Assembly (NCBI RefSeq): GCF_039524015.1 | Contig: NZ_BAAAGF010000006.1 | Span: 1 to 64,000 of the forward strand | Direction of reading: 5' to 3' | Length of the DNA: 64,000 nucleotides | From: Gaetbulibacter_B jejuensis | GTDB taxonomy: Bacteria; Bacteroidota; Bacteroidia; Flavobacteriales; Flavobacteriaceae | In this document: in pieces, positions 9,234 to 16,959 of the stretch | Numbering within the stretch: the stretch's first letter is position 1 | Layout of the letters: every line of letters starts with the position of its first letter | Notes under the pieces: generated by a model | Seen by the model: only the letters and a program-made list of their open reading frames with translations | The model's database searches: none | What the model was told of the DNA's origin: nothing | Translations under genes and position numbers: made by a program

Positions 9234-10268
9234 TTATTTTTTGTCGGCAACTATACGGTTTTTGGAATTGGCTAAATACCAAGCTGTAGTAAAAATAAGT
9301 TGTGTTCGTTTTTGAAGTAACGGATAGTTAATTTTGTCTGGAGTGTCAGTTGGTTTATGATAATCTTCATGCTCTCCATTGAAATAAAAAATTACAGGAA
9401 CACCTTTTAAAGCAAAGTTATAGTGGTCAGACCTATAGTAATAACGGTTGATATCGCTTTCTTTGTTTAATTCATAATCGAGTTCAAGATTTGTGAAAGT
9501 ATCATTTGCAATTTCAGAGATGTAATGTAGCTCAGTACTTAATCTATCATCGCCAATTACATATATATACTCAGGGTTTTCAATATGTTTTTCATCTACT
9601 CGACCAATCATATCTATATTAAGATTGGCAACTGTATTTTTTAATGAAAAAACAGGATGATCAGTATAATAAGTTGAGCCTTTTAACCCAATTTCCTCAC
9701 CAGTAAGGTGTAAAAACGCAATACTTCGTTTTGGACCAAATCCTTTTTTTTGTGCTATTTTAAAAGCTTGGGCAATTTCCATTAATGCTGCTGTACCAGA
9801 AGCGTTATCGTCAGCACCATAATAGATTTGATCTTCTTTTACACCTTCATGATCTAGATGCGCAGAGATAATGATAACTTCGTCAGGGTATTCTGTACCT
9901 TTTATATAAGAAATTACATTTTGAGAACTTTTTATGTCATCAGAAAAGAATGATTCTGGAATTTGTTGGTAATAGTTGTTTTCTCCTAAAGGGGAACTTA
10001 TAGCTTCATTGATATAATAATCTTTAATGTAGTTTGAAGCTTTGTGGTAACCTAACTCTCCTGTTTTCCTTCCTTGAAATTCACTAGAAGACAAATCGTA
10101 AACCAGTTTTTTTAACTCGCTAGAGTCAATGGTTTTAGAAATTTCTTTGATTTGTTGTGAGTTCTCAAAAACAATATTGTCTTTAATATCTTGAATTTTT
10201 TCGCTATATCTTTTTGTTGCACAAGAACCTACTAAAGATAGTGCTGAAGCAAAAATAAATACCTTCAT
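9234..10268 (-). CDS. M28 family peptidase paralogue lacking the PA domain
   Basis: 344 residues with a possible lipobox (LSLVGSC, Cys16). It aligns along its length with the neighbouring 522-residue M28 peptidase except that the segment corresponding to the PA domain is absent: the text goes from a YYQQIP motif within about 25 residues to YIKGTEYPDEV, which precedes the catalytic domain. SAHLDHEG, YGADDNASG, TGEEIGLKGS, NLNIDMIGR, YYRSDHYNF and EDYHKPTDTPDKI are all kept, so activity is plausible. This looks like an old tandem duplication followed by loss of the insert, possibly changing substrate access. It is separated from its paralogue by 121 bases. Confidence 0.92.
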   Translation of the reverse strand: MKVFIFASALSLVGSCATKRYSEKIQDIKDNIVFENSQQIKEISKTIDSSELKKLVYDLSSSEFQGRKTGELGYHKASNYIKDYYINEAISSPLGENNYYQQIPESFFSDDIKSSQNVISYIKGTEYPDEVIIISAHLDHEGVKEDQIYYGADDNASGTAALMEIAQAFKIAQKKGFGPKRSIAFLHLTGEEIGLKGSTYYTDHPVFSLKNTVANLNIDMIGRVDEKHIENPEYIYVIGDDRLSTELHYISEIANDTFTNLELDYELNKESDINRYYYRSDHYNFALKGVPVIFYFNGEHEDYHKPTDTPDKINYPLLQKRTQLIFTTAWYLANSKNRIVADKK

Positions 10269-10299
10269 CTATTAACCTCTTATTTTCAGTCAAATAAAC

Positions 10300-10329
10300 T
10301 AAAAAAAAAGGGAATACCGAAGTATTCCC
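10300..10329 (-). terminator. Intrinsic terminator with TTCG tetraloop
   Basis: Read on the minus strand, an 8-bp stem GGGAATAC / GTATTCCC closes a TTCG loop (the very stable C-UUCG-G type) and is followed by a run of nine T. It ends the 11513-10353 transcript and insulates it from the M28 gene. Confidence 0.92.
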
Positions 10330-10352
10330 AATGATTTTTAAGCGATGGATTT

Positions 10353-10727
10353 TTAATCTATTTCAAGACCATCGAGTTCTTCCATATCAATATCATCAAT
10401 CTCTTCAATGTCAAGATCTTCAAGGATTTCTTTAGAATCTTCAACAGATTCATCTGCACGTTCTTGGAGTTCTTCGGTATCACCAACTTCAACTTCGTTA
10501 AATACCGATTTGTAAGTGGTAATTCCTATAGATACAATTGTAAATATAAAAATATACTGAACAACTTTTTTAGATTGGTTTTGTTTTTTTGATAGGTAAA
10601 AAATTGCAAGCCCTAAAATAAATGCTACAATAGCAGGGATTAATGCAATGTTTGATAATGGAGTTACAGCTAAAACTACAGCAAGAATAGCTGCAATAAA
10701 TCCTAGTATTACTAAAAATTTTCTCAT
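10353..10727 (-). CDS. Small membrane protein with acidic C-terminal tail
   Basis: 124 residues. Three predicted membrane segments (about residues 4-22, 27-45 and 55-73) are followed by a strongly acidic, coiled tail of about 45 residues rich in Glu, Asp, Leu and Ile (EEIDDIDMEELDG). No known family is recognised. It starts 6 bases after the DUF3108 gene and is almost certainly co-transcribed with it; a strong terminator follows. The tail could be a protein-interaction region on one side of the membrane, which is inference only. Confidence 0.75.
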   Translation of the reverse strand: MRKFLVILGFIAAILAVVLAVTPLSNIALIPAIVAFILGLAIFYLSKKQNQSKKVVQYIFIFTIVSIGITTYKSVFNEVEVGDTEELQERADESVEDSKEILEDLDIEEIDDIDMEELDGLEID

Positions 10728-10733
10728 TGATGT

Positions 10734-11513
10734 TTAATTTTTTAAGCCAGAAGCCGATTTTATTTTTAACTCACCACTTCCTACTGCAATTTTAAATTTA
10801 GCGTAAACAGGAATTTTATTTTCATCGGCAGTTAACCATAATAAGTTGTCATTAGAACCTTTAAGTACATTACTGTTATTTATAGAAATAGCTAGTTTAT
10901 AGCATGTTTTTTTACCAATGTTGGTTGAAATAGTTTCAGTTCCTAAATATTTAAAATTAACAACGTTTTCTTTGTTGTCAAACAAAACAGTAAATGATTT
11001 AGAGGTTCCTGTTGAGTAGCTAGAAAAATCTAAAGTTCTCAATTTGTATAGAGTAGATACTAAATCGCGCGTGGCACTTCCTATGGATACATTCTTGTTT
11101 TCATCCCAAAAAGTTCCATCTTTTCTCTTTTTTCTTTTTAAACTTTTAACAGTACCAGTTTTATGACTGTATTTGTACTGCATAAACTTGTAATAACCAC
11201 CTTCGTTTATATCTCTTTTGTAAAGATAAGGCGTAAGTGTTTTAGGGCTTACGTAGCTTTCGTATAAGTCTCTAATTTTAAAAAAATTATCCCATTTGCT
11301 ATATGTGGCAGCAGTACATTTTAGCCTTAGTAATGTAGCTTTAGAGGTTTTTACCTCACTAGTTTCCATAGTTACTTGGGCTAAGTCAGTCATTAAACCT
11401 GACATATTATAAGAAGCAGTAAATGTTAATTTTTCTCCAGCGCCAACAGCATTGTTTTGAGAATAGGTGAGTGATGAGATTAAAATAGCGAGTACTAAAA
11501 TAATTCTTTGCAT
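10734..11513 (-). CDS. DUF3108 domain-containing exported protein
   Basis: 259 residues. A signal peptide (MQRIILVLAILISSLTYSQ) is followed by GEKLTFTASYNMSGLMT, typical of the start of DUF3108 proteins, then a beta-rich domain with FKIRDLYESYV and a late LWLTADENKIPVYAKFK motif found in the same family. The protein is probably periplasmic or outer-membrane associated; the molecular role is unknown. It is the first gene of a two-gene unit with the small acidic-tailed membrane protein. Confidence 0.82.
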   Translation of the reverse strand: MQRIILVLAILISSLTYSQNNAVGAGEKLTFTASYNMSGLMTDLAQVTMETSEVKTSKATLLRLKCTAATYSKWDNFFKIRDLYESYVSPKTLTPYLYKRDINEGGYYKFMQYKYSHKTGTVKSLKRKKRKDGTFWDENKNVSIGSATRDLVSTLYKLRTLDFSSYSTGTSKSFTVLFDNKENVVNFKYLGTETISTNIGKKTCYKLAISINNSNVLKGSNDNLLWLTADENKIPVYAKFKIAVGSGELKIKSASGLKN

Positions 11514-11589
11514 AGGTTTTAGTTTGATTTCTATAACGAAGATAATAACATTTATTGTGCCAAATGTATTTTTAATTTATAACAATAAA

Positions 11590-11619
11590 AAAACGCTTCA
11601 TAAAATTATGAAGCGTTTT
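11590..11619 (-). terminator. Terminator left of attL (original tRNA-Ser terminator)
   Basis: A perfect inverted repeat AAAACGCTTCATAA / TTATGAAGCGTTTT, followed on the minus strand by a run of seven T. It abuts the left 20-bp att repeat exactly as another hairpin abuts the right one. It is therefore probably the terminator that served tRNA-Ser before the element inserted. Confidence 0.8.
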
Positions 11620-11634
11620 AAGCGGAGAAAGAGG
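11615..11634 (+). repeat. attL
   Basis: The 20-bp sequence gttttaagcggagaaagagg is identical to 18353-18372. Here it is detached from any tRNA gene: it is the displaced 3' end of tRNA-Ser (discriminator, acceptor-stem strand and four further bases) plus flanking bases. Confidence 0.9.
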
Positions 11635-11691
11635 TTACCGAACTATATATATTTTAACATTGTTTAACATTTGTCATAATCTTTTAAATAC

Positions 11692-11742
11692 CTTGTTATA
11701 ACTGACTTTATATAAAAATATATATATTTGAGTTATAATAAG
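11692..11742 (+). promoter_or_regulatory. Integrase promoter flanked by inverted repeat
   Basis: A -7 box TATATTTG (11723-11730) lies about 90 bases before the integrase start; no clear TTTG -33 box is present. Arms CTTGTTATAACT (11692-11703) and AGTTATAATAAG (11731-11742) form an inverted repeat with one mismatch, one arm near the -33 position and one just after the -7 box. Such a placement suggests an operator for repression of the integrase. Confidence 0.5.
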
Positions 11743-11760
11743 ACATAACAAAAATGTTAA

Positions 11761-11796
11761 CTATTCTGTCAGCTATTCTGTCAGCTATTCTGTCAG
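11761..11796 (+). repeat. Three tandem 12-bp repeats in the integrase leader
   Basis: The unit ctattctgtcag occurs three times without spacing, followed by a partial ctag. The array lies between the predicted promoter and the integrase start codon at 11818. Candidate arm-type integrase sites, excisionase sites or a translational/regulatory array. Confidence 0.9.
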
Positions 11797-11817
11797 CTAG
11801 TTGTTAAATAAGGGTCT

Positions 11818-13080
11818 ATGAAGCACACTTTTTTTCTCAAAAAGCCAAAGTCTAAAGAAAACACACTTATTTTTTTCTCTTGTTTTTTTAAAAAAGAAGG
11901 CAAAAAATTTGTTTACTCAACAGGAGAAGTAATCCATCCAAAGTATTGGAATAAAACCACAAAATTACCTTATCGTTCCGGAAGCAACGCAGCGAATAAT
12001 GCATCAAGCATTCTAATGCAGCTTAATAGATACACTGAAGAATTTAATAAAATAGTTGAACGATATAAAATATTAGAGCAACCATTATCAAGAAATGAAT
12101 TGAAGAATGAATTTAATAAGTTATTCAAAAAAGATGCTTTAAATGTTAATAGTTTTTATAATTCTTTAGACCAATTCATATTAGAAAAAAAGAAACTTAA
12201 AGAGTGGAAACCTTCAACAGCTAAAAGGTACGAGTATCTCAAAACTCAACTAGAAAAATTTGAAGAGGAAAAAAAATATAAATTATCATTTAACTCTATA
12301 ACTGAATCTTTTTATACTACATACCTAGATTTTTGTTTTAATGATGAAAAACATTTCTCTAATACTGTGGCCAGAAATGTAGGTTTACTTAAAACGTTTC
12401 TTTATTGGGCTTACGATAAGAAAATTACATATAAAGACGATTTTAAAAGTTTTAAATCACCAAAAAAGGTAATCACAAGGCAAGAAGCTTTAACTATTGA
12501 TCAATTAACAGACATTTTAGAACATAACTGTAGTACTAAAGGTTTAGAAAAGGTTAGGGATGTATTCGTTTTTCAATGCTTTACAGGATTGCGTTACAAT
12601 GAGCTCTTTAGAATTAATAAGCGAACTATATTTAAAGATTACATCATTATAAAAGAAGAAAAGGATAGCTTAAAAGAAGAAAGGAAAATTCCACTAACTA
12701 AGGTCGCGAAATACATTTTAAATAAGTACGACAACAAACTACCATTGATATCCAATCAGAAACAGAATAAATACATCAAGGAGGTGCTTCAGGAAATGGA
12801 AAAATATGAACGTGAAGTAGAGTTTACACTGACCAGGAATAAAGAGCAGAAGACAATGTACAAACCATTTTATGAACGTATATCTACACACACTGCGAGA
12901 AGGACCTTTGTAACACTAATGCGTAACAACAAAGTGCCTGCTAAAACCATAATGGCGATTACAGGTCATAAAGATATGAAAACCTTTGAGGCTTATTACA
13001 GTGTTAATGATGATACAACCAGTATAGCAGTTGAAGACACTTTTAAAGCGGTAGAGTTACCTAAACTTAAAAAGGCTTGA
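11818..13080 (+). CDS. Tyrosine recombinase (integrase)
   Basis: 420 residues. The N-terminal Arm-type DNA-binding region (about 1-100) and SAM-like core-binding domain (about 115-210) of Bacteroidota integrases precede the catalytic domain. Catalytic residues visible are Arg259 in TGLRYNEL, the HTAR box at about 357-360, His384 in TGHKDM and Tyr393/394 in FEAYY. It should catalyse integration into, and excision from, the tRNA-Ser att site 180 bases to its left. The downstream unknown gene starts 3 bases after its stop (or overlaps, if a TTG start is used), suggesting co-transcription. Confidence 0.95.
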   Translation: MKHTFFLKKPKSKENTLIFFSCFFKKEGKKFVYSTGEVIHPKYWNKTTKLPYRSGSNAANNASSILMQLNRYTEEFNKIVERYKILEQPLSRNELKNEFNKLFKKDALNVNSFYNSLDQFILEKKKLKEWKPSTAKRYEYLKTQLEKFEEEKKYKLSFNSITESFYTTYLDFCFNDEKHFSNTVARNVGLLKTFLYWAYDKKITYKDDFKSFKSPKKVITRQEALTIDQLTDILEHNCSTKGLEKVRDVFVFQCFTGLRYNELFRINKRTIFKDYIIIKEEKDSLKEERKIPLTKVAKYILNKYDNKLPLISNQKQNKYIKEVLQEMEKYEREVEFTLTRNKEQKTMYKPFYERISTHTARRTFVTLMRNNKVPAKTIMAITGHKDMKTFEAYYSVNDDTTSIAVEDTFKAVELPKLKKA

Positions 13081-13082
13081 TT

Positions 13083-14198
13083 ATGAAAGAGACTAATAAG
13101 TTTGAAGGAATATTATTTGAAAAAGTTGAAGGTTTAGAACGTAAATATGCTGGCTTGCTTTATGATTTTAGTGGAAAAGAGCAAATAGCTAAATTTCAAT
13201 TCTTTAAACAAAATATAAAGTCAGATAATTTACTAATGTTAAATGACTATGTGGTTGATAAGCTTTTGAGTTTTAATGTAATCAAAACTGATCCTGATGC
13301 AGATCCGAGTTGGGAAGAAGATTTTAAAAATGATAAATTTCTAAAGAGCCATTTTTTTTACAATAAGTTCTATTGCTTGTCTAATAATTTTTTTGATGAA
13401 CTATATAATCTTTTAAAATATACAGCTGAAGATGTTGATAGCTTTTTAAATCAAAAAAGCTTAATCGATTATGAGATAGATGCATATTATGATAATCTAA
13501 GCAAAGTTGAATTTTTAAAGAATAAACATACGGAGTTGTATCCAAAAGAAAGTGAACACTATTTATATTATACTGAGAAACATATTAGTAAGTCAATCTA
13601 TAATTATTCAAATAGTTGGTATGATTATGTTAAGGAACAATTGTTTGACTACCCAGATGCCCTATACAATTACTTAGTTTTTGGAAATCTTATGATTCTT
13701 CCTTTTTGCTCACTAAGGAAAAAGGATTCTATATTATCAAAATGGAAAGAATGTTATGTAACACAAAGTCTATTAGCATACATTAAAGAAAAAATTACCG
13801 AGCTTGAGAGTATTTCTAAACCTGAAGTTTTACATATTAAAGAAATTATAGGTGCAGATGCATGGAAAGAAATCTTTATTAGATTAAAAGAAGCTAAAAT
13901 AGTAAATGATAATTGTGAAATTATTATCAATAAAAAGGAGATAACTAAATATGGAATTATAACATTTCTAGCATTAAAAACATTTAATACTTACTTACCT
14001 CTGGAATTAAAATTTAATCCAGAGAAAAATGAGTTTGGCAATGGGGCAAGACTTGCGGAAATTTTAAGCAAAACTTTTAACGAACCAAAATTTAATAGAG
14101 GAAGGATAAGTGAATGGAAAGATAAACTATCTGGAGAGCCTAAAAAAAATAATCATCTATATCATTATTCCTCTTTTCTTAAAGAAATACAAATTTGA
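13083..14198 (+). CDS. Unrecognised integrase-linked protein
   Basis: 371 residues from ATG 13083; a TTG at 13077 that overlaps the integrase stop is an alternative start. No domain is recognised. The protein is predicted soluble and largely helical, rich in Lys, Tyr, Phe and Asn, with dense aromatic stretches in the middle. The C-terminal part (GNGARLAEILSKTF, then RGRISEWKDKL) reads like a small helical DNA- or protein-binding module. Tight coupling to the integrase suggests a role in recombination, copy control or element maintenance. That is inference from position only. Confidence 0.75.
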   Translation: MKETNKFEGILFEKVEGLERKYAGLLYDFSGKEQIAKFQFFKQNIKSDNLLMLNDYVVDKLLSFNVIKTDPDADPSWEEDFKNDKFLKSHFFYNKFYCLSNNFFDELYNLLKYTAEDVDSFLNQKSLIDYEIDAYYDNLSKVEFLKNKHTELYPKESEHYLYYTEKHISKSIYNYSNSWYDYVKEQLFDYPDALYNYLVFGNLMILPFCSLRKKDSILSKWKECYVTQSLLAYIKEKITELESISKPEVLHIKEIIGADAWKEIFIRLKEAKIVNDNCEIIINKKEITKYGIITFLALKTFNTYLPLELKFNPEKNEFGNGARLAEILSKTFNEPKFNRGRISEWKDKLSGEPKKNNHLYHYSSFLKEIQI

Positions 14199-14212
14199 GC
14201 TCTTTATTAAAA

Positions 14213-14236
14213 GGACACACGGACATCCTTGTGTCT
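14213..14236 (+). other. Overlapping alternative hairpins
   Basis: GACACA (14214-14219) can pair with TGTGTC (14230-14235), while AAGGA (14211-14215) can alternatively pair with TCCTT (14226-14230). The two structures exclude each other. There is no strong T-run, so it is more likely a regulatory or weak attenuator structure between genes than a clean terminator. Confidence 0.35.
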
Positions 14237-14307
14237 GTCTTATAAATACTACATTTTAAATAAATTAGGGCATAGTTTAGCGATTAGAAATTTAAAAAAT
14301 TATCGCT

Positions 14308-14598
14308 ATGACAGATCATGTTATTCAATTAGAGAAAGTTTCAAAAAAAGAATTTTTTGAACGAATAGAAAATATAATTGACGAAAAACTTTCAATATTA
14401 ATTAAAGTCGATAAAGACGAAAAACTTTCTGTCAAAGAAGTTGCAGAAGAGTTAGGACTTGCTGAGCTAACTATAAGAAATTATATCAAAAAAGGGATTT
14501 TACCAGCTGTCAAAATTGGGCGAAGAGTTTTTGTGATAAAAAAAGATTTAGATTCCACTTTACAAGAAGTCAAATCCTTAAAATACCGAAGAGATTAA
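14308..14598 (+). CDS. Excisionase-family HTH DNA-binding protein
   Basis: 96 residues. The C-terminal half is a MerR-like/excisionase HTH (LSVKEVAEELGL, then IRNYIKKGILPAVKIGRR, about residues 32-72) followed by a wing and a short helix. The N-terminal 30 residues are charged and helical. Such small HTH_17 proteins serve as excisionases or regulators in integrative elements. A hairpin follows its stop codon. Direct binding to the arms at 11692-11796 is plausible but not shown. Confidence 0.85.
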   Translation: MTDHVIQLEKVSKKEFFERIENIIDEKLSILIKVDKDEKLSVKEVAEELGLAELTIRNYIKKGILPAVKIGRRVFVIKKDLDSTLQEVKSLKYRRD

Positions 14599-14606
14599 AA
14601 AAGATT

Positions 14607-14640
14607 AAACCTTGCTGTAGCACCAACATCAGCAAGGTTT
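14607..14640 (+). terminator. Hairpin after HTH gene
   Basis: A perfect 11-bp stem AAACCTTGCTG / CAGCAAGGTTT with a 12-base loop, 8 bases after the HTH stop codon. Only a weak T-rich tail follows (tttatgtattgttt). It probably acts as a partial terminator or processing site between the HTH gene and the replication genes. Confidence 0.6.
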
Positions 14641-14673
14641 ATGTATTGTTTCACGTTTATAAAACACTTAGAG

Positions 14674-15006
14674 ATGCAAGATACAGAAAAAAAACCTCGT
14701 ATTGAAATCCTAGAGCCAATATTAAATTATATTGATGCTAATCAAGTTAAGTTTAACCTGGATATTATCAAGGTTCCAGTTGCTTTTCGTCCTCCTACTA
14801 GAACTCTACCAGATATATTTTCTATTAAGCTTGAGAATTTTACAAATTATCAAGTGATTCAAAGAAAAATAAACATAGCTCTAGATGCTGTTAAAGTTCA
14901 GGCTCAAAACCGTAAGGACCTCTACCAGGTTATAATGATTTTAAAAACTGCTCAATTTTCAGATAGAATCGGTGAAGTCCCATTAATAAAATTGTATAAG
15001 GATTAG
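14674..15006 (+). CDS. Small protein upstream of RepA-like ATPase
   Basis: 110 residues from ATG 14674. An ATG at 14641 would add 11 residues but lies immediately against the preceding hairpin, so the inner start is preferred. The protein is soluble, mixed alpha/beta; the motif VAFRPPTRTLPDIFSI is followed by a helical part. No family is recognised. Its stop is 2 bases before the ATPase start, so the two are translationally linked and the product may be an accessory or loader for the ATPase (inference). Confidence 0.7.
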   Translation: MQDTEKKPRIEILEPILNYIDANQVKFNLDIIKVPVAFRPPTRTLPDIFSIKLENFTNYQVIQRKINIALDAVKVQAQNRKDLYQVIMILKTAQFSDRIGEVPLIKLYKD

Positions 15007-15008
15007 TT

Positions 15009-16031
15009 ATGACAGCAAAAACTACAAAACAACTCTTGTTGGAATCTATTATTAAGCCGTTTGAAAGAATTGAAGTTCCTCCTACAGTATTAAGTATTGA
15101 CGGTGTCAGGTTTGGATCATTGGGGAACTTTTCCTGTTTAACAGGTAAGTCAAAAAGCAGAAAAACCTACTTGTTGTCAATTTTTATTGCTGCTGCATTA
15201 GATTCGGAAGAAGAAATATTTCAAAGAATTAGATCTGAAGTTTCAGGTACAAACATACTACACTTTGATACAGAACAAGCTAAGCATGATACACAGAAAG
15301 TGTCTAAGAGAATACATCGCTTATTAGAAAGAAAAGAGGAGATTGAGAATTATAAGTGTTATTGCTTGCGTCCACATCTGCCACAGACGCGAATTGCAAT
15401 AATTGAAGAGGCAATATACAACACTCCAAATTTAAAAATGGTAGTAATTGATGGTATTGCAGATTTAATTGTAGGTTACAATAACGAAGAAAAAGCAACT
15501 GAAATAATTAATAAGTTTTTGAAATGGACTTTTGAATTAAACATACATATAATTACAGTTATACACCAAAACAAAGGAGATAATAACGCAAAGGGACATT
15601 TAGGGTCGTTTGTATACCAAAAAGCAGAAACGGTTCTTTCTGTTGAAAAAGATGGAAATGTATCAAAAGTTATGACTTCACATAGTCGAGGTGTAGAAAT
15701 ACCACCAATGAGCTTTAGTGTTAATGAGAATGATTTGCCTTTTTTTGTGGATTATATTCCAAGTGTAAACTCAAAGTCAAAACCAACTAATCCTTTTGAT
15801 ATGGATCCAGATGTTCATAAGAATCTGTTGCAAGATGTATTCAAGAATGAAGATGCTATAACATATAGCACCTTAAAGGAAAAAATTAAATTTTTTCTTG
15901 GTTCTTACAGTCTTCCGAATGGAGATAGTAAGTGTAAAGAGTTTTTAAGATATTATAAGGAACTCAAATATATAACTCAAGAGAAAAATCAGGGTCCTTA
16001 TAAATTGAATAAACAATGGTGGGTTGGTTAG
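15009..16031 (+). CDS. RepA/DnaB-like AAA ATPase (RecA fold)
   Basis: 340 residues. A P-loop at about 45-52 reads GKSKSRKT, in which the usual second Gly of Walker A is Arg. Walker B is VVIDGIADL with Asp near residue 147, and a sensor-like stretch VIHQNKGDNNAKGHLGS follows. This order is typical of RecA-fold replicative helicases of the RepA type carried by plasmids and integrative elements. The C-terminal 80 residues form a separate, probably winged-helix region. It suggests the excised element can replicate. The stop codon lies inside a long hairpin (16018-16065). Confidence 0.82.
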   Translation: MTAKTTKQLLLESIIKPFERIEVPPTVLSIDGVRFGSLGNFSCLTGKSKSRKTYLLSIFIAAALDSEEEIFQRIRSEVSGTNILHFDTEQAKHDTQKVSKRIHRLLERKEEIENYKCYCLRPHLPQTRIAIIEEAIYNTPNLKMVVIDGIADLIVGYNNEEKATEIINKFLKWTFELNIHIITVIHQNKGDNNAKGHLGSFVYQKAETVLSVEKDGNVSKVMTSHSRGVEIPPMSFSVNENDLPFFVDYIPSVNSKSKPTNPFDMDPDVHKNLLQDVFKNEDAITYSTLKEKIKFFLGSYSLPNGDSKCKEFLRYYKELKYITQEKNQGPYKLNKQWWVG

Positions 16032-16065
16032 TTATATGTATATACATTCAACCAACCAACCCACC
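16018..16065. other. 12-bp stem hairpin over the ATPase stop codon
   Basis: GGTGGGTTGGTT (16018-16029) pairs perfectly with AACCAACCCACC (16054-16065). The loop contains a second perfect palindrome ATGTATATACAT (16036-16047). There is no T-run, so it is not a standard terminator. Confidence 0.85.
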
Positions 16066-16089
16066 TAATAATATGTATCAGAGGTTTAC

Positions 16090-16123
16090 TAGGTTGGTTA
16101 CTGGGTTAGACTCAACCAACCTA
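16090..16123. other. Second GGTTGG hairpin
   Basis: TAGGTTGGTT (16090-16099) pairs with AACCAACCTA (16114-16123), a perfect 10-bp stem with a 14-base loop. The arm shares GGTTGGTT with the hairpin at 16018, so the two arms can also cross-pair. Candidate origin, transfer or RNA-processing structure. Confidence 0.8.
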
Positions 16124-16181
16124 TCTATTGATAATCATATTATGGCATCTTGTGGTTGTACAACATCACAAGTAAATAGAG

Positions 16182-16430
16182 TTGACATTTATTGTTTCTG
16201 TAAAGAAAATACAAGAAATCGATTTTGGGGAAGGTAACGATCTGTTTCTTTTTCCTGTGCATGAGCATCATCACTTTAAGATTGAAACGTTTGATGTTGT
16301 TTGGACTTGTAACCCTACAACAAAAACTAAGGAGAGATATGATGAGTATTTTTCGTTTTTGATGAAATATTTAAAACAACATTATGATGCTGATAAAATT
16401 GAGCTTAAGAAAAAGATTTTTCTTAATTAA
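16182..16430 (+). CDS. Possible small protein or gene remnant, no ATG start
   Basis: 82 codons from a TTG at 16182. The C-terminal 60 residues look protein-like (FLFPVHEHHHFKIETFDVVW, then TKERYDEYFSFLMKYLKQHY), with a His-rich spot and a helical tail. No ATG exists in frame before the late Met, and the upstream frame is closed soon before. It could be a TTG-started gene or the 3' remnant of a longer one. No family is recognised. Confidence 0.4.
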   Translation: MTFIVSVKKIQEIDFGEGNDLFLFPVHEHHHFKIETFDVVWTCNPTTKTKERYDEYFSFLMKYLKQHYDADKIELKKKIFLN

Positions 16431-16631
16431 TGAAGTAGTGCAACAACGTTGTGCAACCACACAATGATATAATGCTCTAATACTAGTAAAATAAGGGTTT
16501 TTTGTAATTAAGTTGTGTTTCGGTGTGTAAAGTTGTAGTGCAACAACGCGTGTTTGGTTTAATGAAACTACTTTGAAATGATATGCAAATTTACAAGCTT
16601 TATTTGTCTAGTTTTTTGTAGGTTTGTTAAG

Positions 16632-16692
16632 TCCGTTAGATAAGAGAGACTGCTTTTTGGCTTTGCTTTCATGTAATCTAACGGATTTTTTT
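16632..16692 (+). terminator. Terminator-like stem, copy 1
   Basis: TCCGTTAGAT (16632-16641) pairs perfectly with ATCTAACGGA (16676-16685) around a 34-base loop and is followed by seven T. The loop is long for a plain terminator, so it may be the 3' end of a structured RNA. Confidence 0.6.
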
Positions 16693-16900
16693 CAGTTTAT
16701 ATCTATCTCGGTTTTATGTGGTTGCACAACGTGGTAGTACAACCAAACAATTGTATTGCTCTACAGTACCAGTGAAACTGAGCTTATTATGTTATTTCCC
16801 CATTTTTAGTTGTGAAAAGTTGAAGTACGACAAAAACCACTTTGCGTGAGTGTAATAACTTATTATCCTATTTTCACCCTGTTTTTATATATTTGTTCTG

Positions 16901-16959
16901 TCCGTTAGATAACACAGATTCCTTTTTTGGTCTACTGTTACGTAATCTAGCGGATTTTT
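16901..16959 (+). terminator. Terminator-like stem, copy 2
   Basis: TCCGTTAGAT (16901-16910) pairs with ATCTAGCGGA (16945-16954). One A-to-G change relative to copy 1 turns an A-U pair into G-U and keeps the stem. The loop is again exactly 34 bases and five T follow. Confidence 0.6.

Noticed and set aside
11761..11796. CRISPR or minisatellite call for the three 12-bp repeats
   Set aside because: Too short, no spacers; the position before the integrase fits regulatory or arm sites.
12400..15000. Recognisable relaxase or conjugation gene in the integrative element
   Set aside because: No HUH, MobA or TraG-type motif could be found in any reading frame; the 371- and 110-residue proteins do not show them.
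16016..16237. Small plus-strand ORF overlapping the end of the ATPase gene
   Set aside because: It runs through the two hairpins, has irregular composition (Pro/Asn repeats from the palindromes) and conflicts with the ATPase 3' end.
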